Positions 60,863-64,000 of a stretch of DNA of 64,000 bases are shown here, piece after piece. The notes beneath the pieces were generated by a model, which was not told the DNA's origin, did not search any database, and saw only the letters and a program-made list of their open reading frames with translations. Where the stretch lies: contig JAVYIG010000168.1 in the NCBI GenBank assembly GCA_035222895.1, forward strand, positions 434,001 to 498,000, read 5' to 3'. Numbering within the stretch: position 1 is the first letter of the stretch; the number at the start of each line of letters is the position of its first letter. Source of the stretch: Strongylocentrotus droebachiensis. Lineage: Eukaryota; Echinodermata; Echinoidea; Camarodonta; Strongylocentrotidae. Made by a program: the position numbers and the translations under genes.

Positions 60863-62700
60863 GTCGGCGGGCGGCTCCGGAGATTTCTCCCGGCGTGGGA
60901 GAAGATCACCAGCGACGCATTTGTTCTGTCGGTGGTACGAGAAGGGTTCTTCATAGATTTTGTGGAACCTCTTCCGAATGGCGTCCTCCGGAGCCGCTCT
61001 CCGATCATGTCCCCTCTTTTTCAGAGTCACATTTCCTCCGAATTCGTGTCTCTGTTAGAGAAGGGGGCAATAGAGGAAGTAGACGATCACCCGTGTCTTT
61101 GTTTGTCGCCGGTGTTCGTAATTCCCAAGTGCTCGGGTTCTTTAAGAATGATTCTCAACATGAAGCGGTTTAACCTTCTTTTGGGAAAGGTTCATTTCCG
61201 AATGGATCATCTGGCATCCATCCTTTCTTCATTGAATCCCGCAGACGTCGCGGTTTCTTTGGATCTTCGCGACGCTTATTTTCATGTGCCGATACATCCG
61301 CGGTCGCGGGATCTTGTGGGGTTTTGCCTTCCTGGGCAAATTCTACCGTTACAGAGCGCTCCTGTTCGGTTTGCGCCCTGCTCCTCGGATTTTCACGAGA
61401 GTCGTGGCGTCAGTCATGCTGTTGGATCATATGCAGATTCTGATCAGCACGACTCAAGATCTCGGATTTCTCATATTTTGGGAGAAATCAGAATTCGTTC
61501 CGACTCGCACGCCGTCTTACCTAGGTGCTCAGCTGGACATTCGTCATCAGCTGGCTCGTCCCAGGCTCGACAGGGTCGAGACGATAGTCAGGACTGCTCG
61601 GTCTTTGAGAGGTGCACGTCGGGTGAAAGCCGAGTGTTGGCTTCAGTGGCTAGGGTTTCTCTCCAGTCTAGTCGACATGCTTCCAGATTGTCGACTATTG
61701 ATGAGTCCCTTCCAACTCTTTCTGTTGGAGTTTTATCAGCCGAGCGTGAGTTCTCTTTTGTCGTGGATCCCCCTGTTGTCCAGAATCAAGGGTCTTCTAG
61801 GTCCTTGGCTTCGTCGTTCCTTCTTCCTTCAGGGCAAACGCTTCCGAGTTCCTCTCCCTTCTGTGACCGTCACCACGGACGCGTCGCTGTTGGTTTGGGG
61901 AGGTCATTGCCAGGGTTCAATGATTTCAGGAGACTGGAGTCATCTGGACTTTCTGCCCCACATCAATGTGTTGGAACTCATGGGAGTGTTTGCTTCGCTT
62001 CGTCACTTCCGTGCTCGTCTGGTGGGTTGTTCGGTTCTGATTCTTACGGACAACGTATCGGTGATGACGTACATCAACAGACAGGGAGGCACTCATTCTG
62101 TGGCTCTGAACGAGTTGGCCTCTCAACTCTGGGCGTGGTGCAAGGGGGCGAGGGTGTTCCCGATTGCATCACATATCCCGGGCGAAGAGAATATCTTAGC
62201 GGACTTTCTCTCCAGAGACAAGTGCCTTCCCTCAGAGTGGACTCTGCCTCCGACTGTCTTCAGGCAACTGGGGAGAGTGTTCGGTGTTCTCGACATCGAT
62301 CTCTTCGCAACTTCGCTCAACCATCGTTTTCCTCGATATTCTCGAGAGTCCGGGAACCAGGAGCTTTTGCTCTGGACGCTTTTGCGATCCCGTGGAGGGT
62401 TGGAGGGCTTACGCCTTTCCCCCGTTCGCGTTGTTTCCCCATGTGCTCTGGAAGATCAGGGAAGATCAAGCGATGATGATTCTCATAGCTCCTTGGTGGC
62501 CGACGAGGTCGTGGTTTCAGGACCTCCTGACCCTCCTGGTGGGGGCTCCGTGGTCGTTGCCGTGTCATCCGGATCTGGTGTCGCAACCTCTGTCTGGTAT
62601 TCTACACCAGCGGCCGGAAATCCTCCGTCTGACCGCTTGGCGGTTATCGGGAAGAGGGCTCGTGCGTCAGGTTTCTCCGAACGTGCTGCACAATTTCTAG
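60863..62700 (+). pseudogene. DIRS reverse transcriptase / RNase H / Dam-like region, disrupted
   Basis: Follows a TAG at 60860-60862. The RT N-terminal part and motif A (DLRDAYFHVPIHP, catalytic Asp at 61262-61264) are in one frame. Near 61315 the frame shifts and continues FLGKFYRYRALLFGLRPAPRIFTRVVASVM. Directly after this comes LLDHMQILISTTQDLGF; the YxDD-bearing stretch expected between them in DIRS RTs is missing. RNase H follows in the same frame with its acidic residues present: TDAS (61875), NVLELMG, LTDN (62044) and ILADFLSR (62192). The downstream methyltransferase-like region (DIDLFATSLNHR, then DAFAIPW, then GWRAYAFPPF, APWWPTRSWFQDL) needs two more frame changes near 62340 and 62390, ending at 62700. 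FPPF resembles the [ND]PP[YF] motif of Dam-type enzymes. RT activity is lost. Confidence 0.88.
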
Positions 62701-63621
62701 TCCAGAGTAGACGAGAGTCGACCAGGACGGTTTACAACTCCTGGTTGGATGCTTTTCACACTTGGTGTGAGGAGGTGGGCGTCGCCCCTAGAGAGGCGTC
62801 TTTACCTTCTATTGCTGACTTTCTGATCTCTTTGTATGACAAGGGGAGAGCTCTGTCAACGTTTTGTGGCTATCGGTCTGCTATCTTCGGTTTCTTCTGC
62901 TCCTCAGCTAGCGGCTCTTTTGAAGTCTTTCTTCCTTAAGAGACCCTTCTTCAGACCTCTGACGCCAGTGTGGAGTTTGCCCAAGGTTTTGGCACTCCCT
63001 TCGAACCGCTGTGTTCTGCGACGCTTCTGCTTACTACGGTCAGGACGGTTTTTCTCAGGTCAGCGTAGGAGCTCACTTCATACCCTTTCAGCTGCCCCTG
63101 GGCATATCCGCTGGGAAGGACGTGGGGTTCGTTTGATTCCCAAGGCTTCTTTTATTGCTTAGAATCAGTCTGACACGTCGGGTTCAGTGGAAGTGGTGCT
63201 TCATCCCTTGTCGGATTTTTCTTCGGTCTTCGGGGACGGACTGTGGTGTCCCGTTCGCGCCCTCAAATGGTATCTTTACAAGACGAAGCCTTTTCGCAAG
63301 TCGGATCAGCTCTTTCTGGTTTCTCGAGAGCCACTTTCAGCGGCATCTCGGGATACGGTCTCCAGGTGGTTAGTCTTGGCTATCAAGGCTGCGGGCCCTG
63401 AGGCCTTGACGCCTGGCAGGACTCCTCGTGCCCATGATACTCACAGTGTCAGTACGTCTTGGGCTCTTTTCATCGGAGTTTCAGTTCAAGATATCTGTAA
63501 AGCAGCTTTTTGGAAGTCTCCAAGTTCTTTTACTGCTTTTTACCTCAAAGATGTGCCCGCGGGCGAACGAGCCTTTGTGGTCGCTTCTCTGAAGGCGGCT
63601 TCGTCGTCTATTTCTCATTAA
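62640..63621 (+). pseudogene. DIRS tyrosine recombinase, disrupted
   Basis: Overlaps the end of the preceding region in another frame. The N-terminal SAM-like part (FSERAAQFLVQSRRESTRTVYNSWLDAFHTWC...GYRSAI) is in one frame to about 62885. The rest (SSVSSAPQLAALLKSFFLKRP...) is shifted by one. The catalytic part shows the first Arg in QRRSSLHTLS (63064-63069), a TAG at 63160-63162, HDTHSVSTSW where the family has HxxR (second position is His, CAC at 63442-63444), and the nucleophile Tyr in FYLKDV (TAC 63541-63543). In active elements this enzyme integrates a circular DNA intermediate. With one frameshift, one stop and a changed catalytic Arg this copy cannot work. Confidence 0.9.
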
Positions 63622-63673
63622 CTTGATGAGTTTGCTTGGTTTTTACCACCCGGCATTAATCTGTGCTGGTCTT

Positions 63674-63774
63674 TAGCAAAGTAGAATAGGTAGATACGTT
63701 GATTTATTGATGTAAATCATGAAAATCAGTATTGATTTTATTATTTACGATATAAATCTACGTATCTACCTATT
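63674..63774 (+). repeat. DIRS internal complementary region
   Basis: 63674-63717 is the exact complement of the left terminus (58104-58147). 63742-63774 is the exact complement of the last 33 bases of the window (63968-64000). The 24 bases between them have no partner in the window and should match the right terminus just beyond it. In DIRS elements this region templates joining of the two ends in the circular intermediate. Confidence 0.92.
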
Positions 63775-63827
63775 TTCCCTCCCTCCATCCCCAGCGCCTT
63801 TACCAAGGTGTGTCCTAGGGAACTCGT

Positions 63828-64000
63828 GATAAGAGGAAGAGGTTACGTTGGCGGCGCTCGGACGCAAGGGTCACGGAGGGCGCCATTGGTCGGGGGGGTA
63901 TGAGCAATTTGGCGATGTGTTTTAAGTTTCGGTTATGCAATGTTGAGGTGCAACAATAGCAAAGTAGAATAGGTAGATACGTAGATTTATATCGTAAATA
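63828..64000 (+). repeat. DIRS right inverted terminal repeat (partial)
   Basis: Reverse complement of 58104-58276, near-perfect over its inner 154 bp. It runs to the last base of the window, so its outer end is missing. Confidence 0.9.

Larger units (their letters stand above)
58104..64000 (+). mobile_element. DIRS-like tyrosine-recombinase retrotransposon, decayed, right end cut by window
   Basis: Order: inverted terminal repeat, gag, RT-RNase H-methyltransferase-like region, overlapping tyrosine recombinase, internal complementary region, opposite inverted terminal repeat. This is the diagnostic DIRS1 layout; such elements replicate through a circular intermediate, integrate with a tyrosine recombinase and leave no target-site duplication. 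CpG-rich coding sequence contrasts with the AT-rich surroundings. It is inactive: gag is spread over several frames, RT lacks its YxDD segment, and the recombinase has a frameshift, an internal stop and a changed catalytic residue. From the internal complementary region I expect the element to end about 20-25 bp beyond the window. Confidence 0.92.

Noticed and set aside
58104-64000. LTR retrotransposon or endogenous retrovirus
   Set aside because: Terminal repeats are inverted, not direct; there is a tyrosine recombinase and no aspartic protease or DDE integrase.

Overview
The window looks like AT-rich, intron- and repeat-dominated DNA from a metazoan, most likely an echinoderm and probably a sea urchin. 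The evidence is an eclosion-hormone-type neuropeptide exon (a family known from arthropods and ambulacrarians), a DIRS-type tyrosine-recombinase retrotransposon, a Tx1/L1-like LINE, tRNA-derived SINEs and many short inverted-repeat DNA elements. This is inference from content; no species marker is present. There are no operons, rRNA genes, CRISPR arrays or other prokaryotic features.

Layout. 1-3567: simple repeats, one small inverted-repeat element and non-genic DNA. 3568-3879 (minus strand): the only convincing host coding exon, a 103-residue secreted precursor with a KR cleavage site and six cysteines in eclosion-hormone spacing. It begins directly after a splice acceptor. 4116-4876: a GC- and CpG-rich foldback element with inverted ends of about 85 bp and a TTA duplication, lying just upstream of that exon. 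About 4.9-49 kb: mostly non-genic DNA with microsatellites, a TTAA-flanked MITE (25686-26250), short hairpin repeats of one family (18520, 28906, 31187, 32628, 50036), SINE pieces and a 143-bp uninterrupted (AGG)n tract. 49256-50058: a nest of three repeats, with a LINE reverse-transcriptase fragment inside an inverted-repeat element inside halves of the hairpin family. 51940-52198: a long-TIR MITE. 52819-54566: a 5'-truncated, frameshifted Tx1/L1-like LINE with its poly(A) tail. 57082-57960: foldback modules and a 51/39-bp purine-rich minisatellite.

58104 to the window end: a nearly complete DIRS-like element with a left inverted terminal repeat, gag, RT/RNase H/methyltransferase-like region, overlapping tyrosine recombinase, an internal complementary region matching both outer ends, and a right inverted terminal repeat that runs off the window. 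It is clearly dead: several frameshifts, loss of the RT YxDD segment, a stop codon in the recombinase, and a recombinase HxxR motif changed to HxxH. A 276-bp in-frame tandem duplication sits in gag.

The only functional product with good support is the neuropeptide. The rest is a record of successive transposon insertion and decay, plus non-coding DNA that may hold cis-regulatory sequence.
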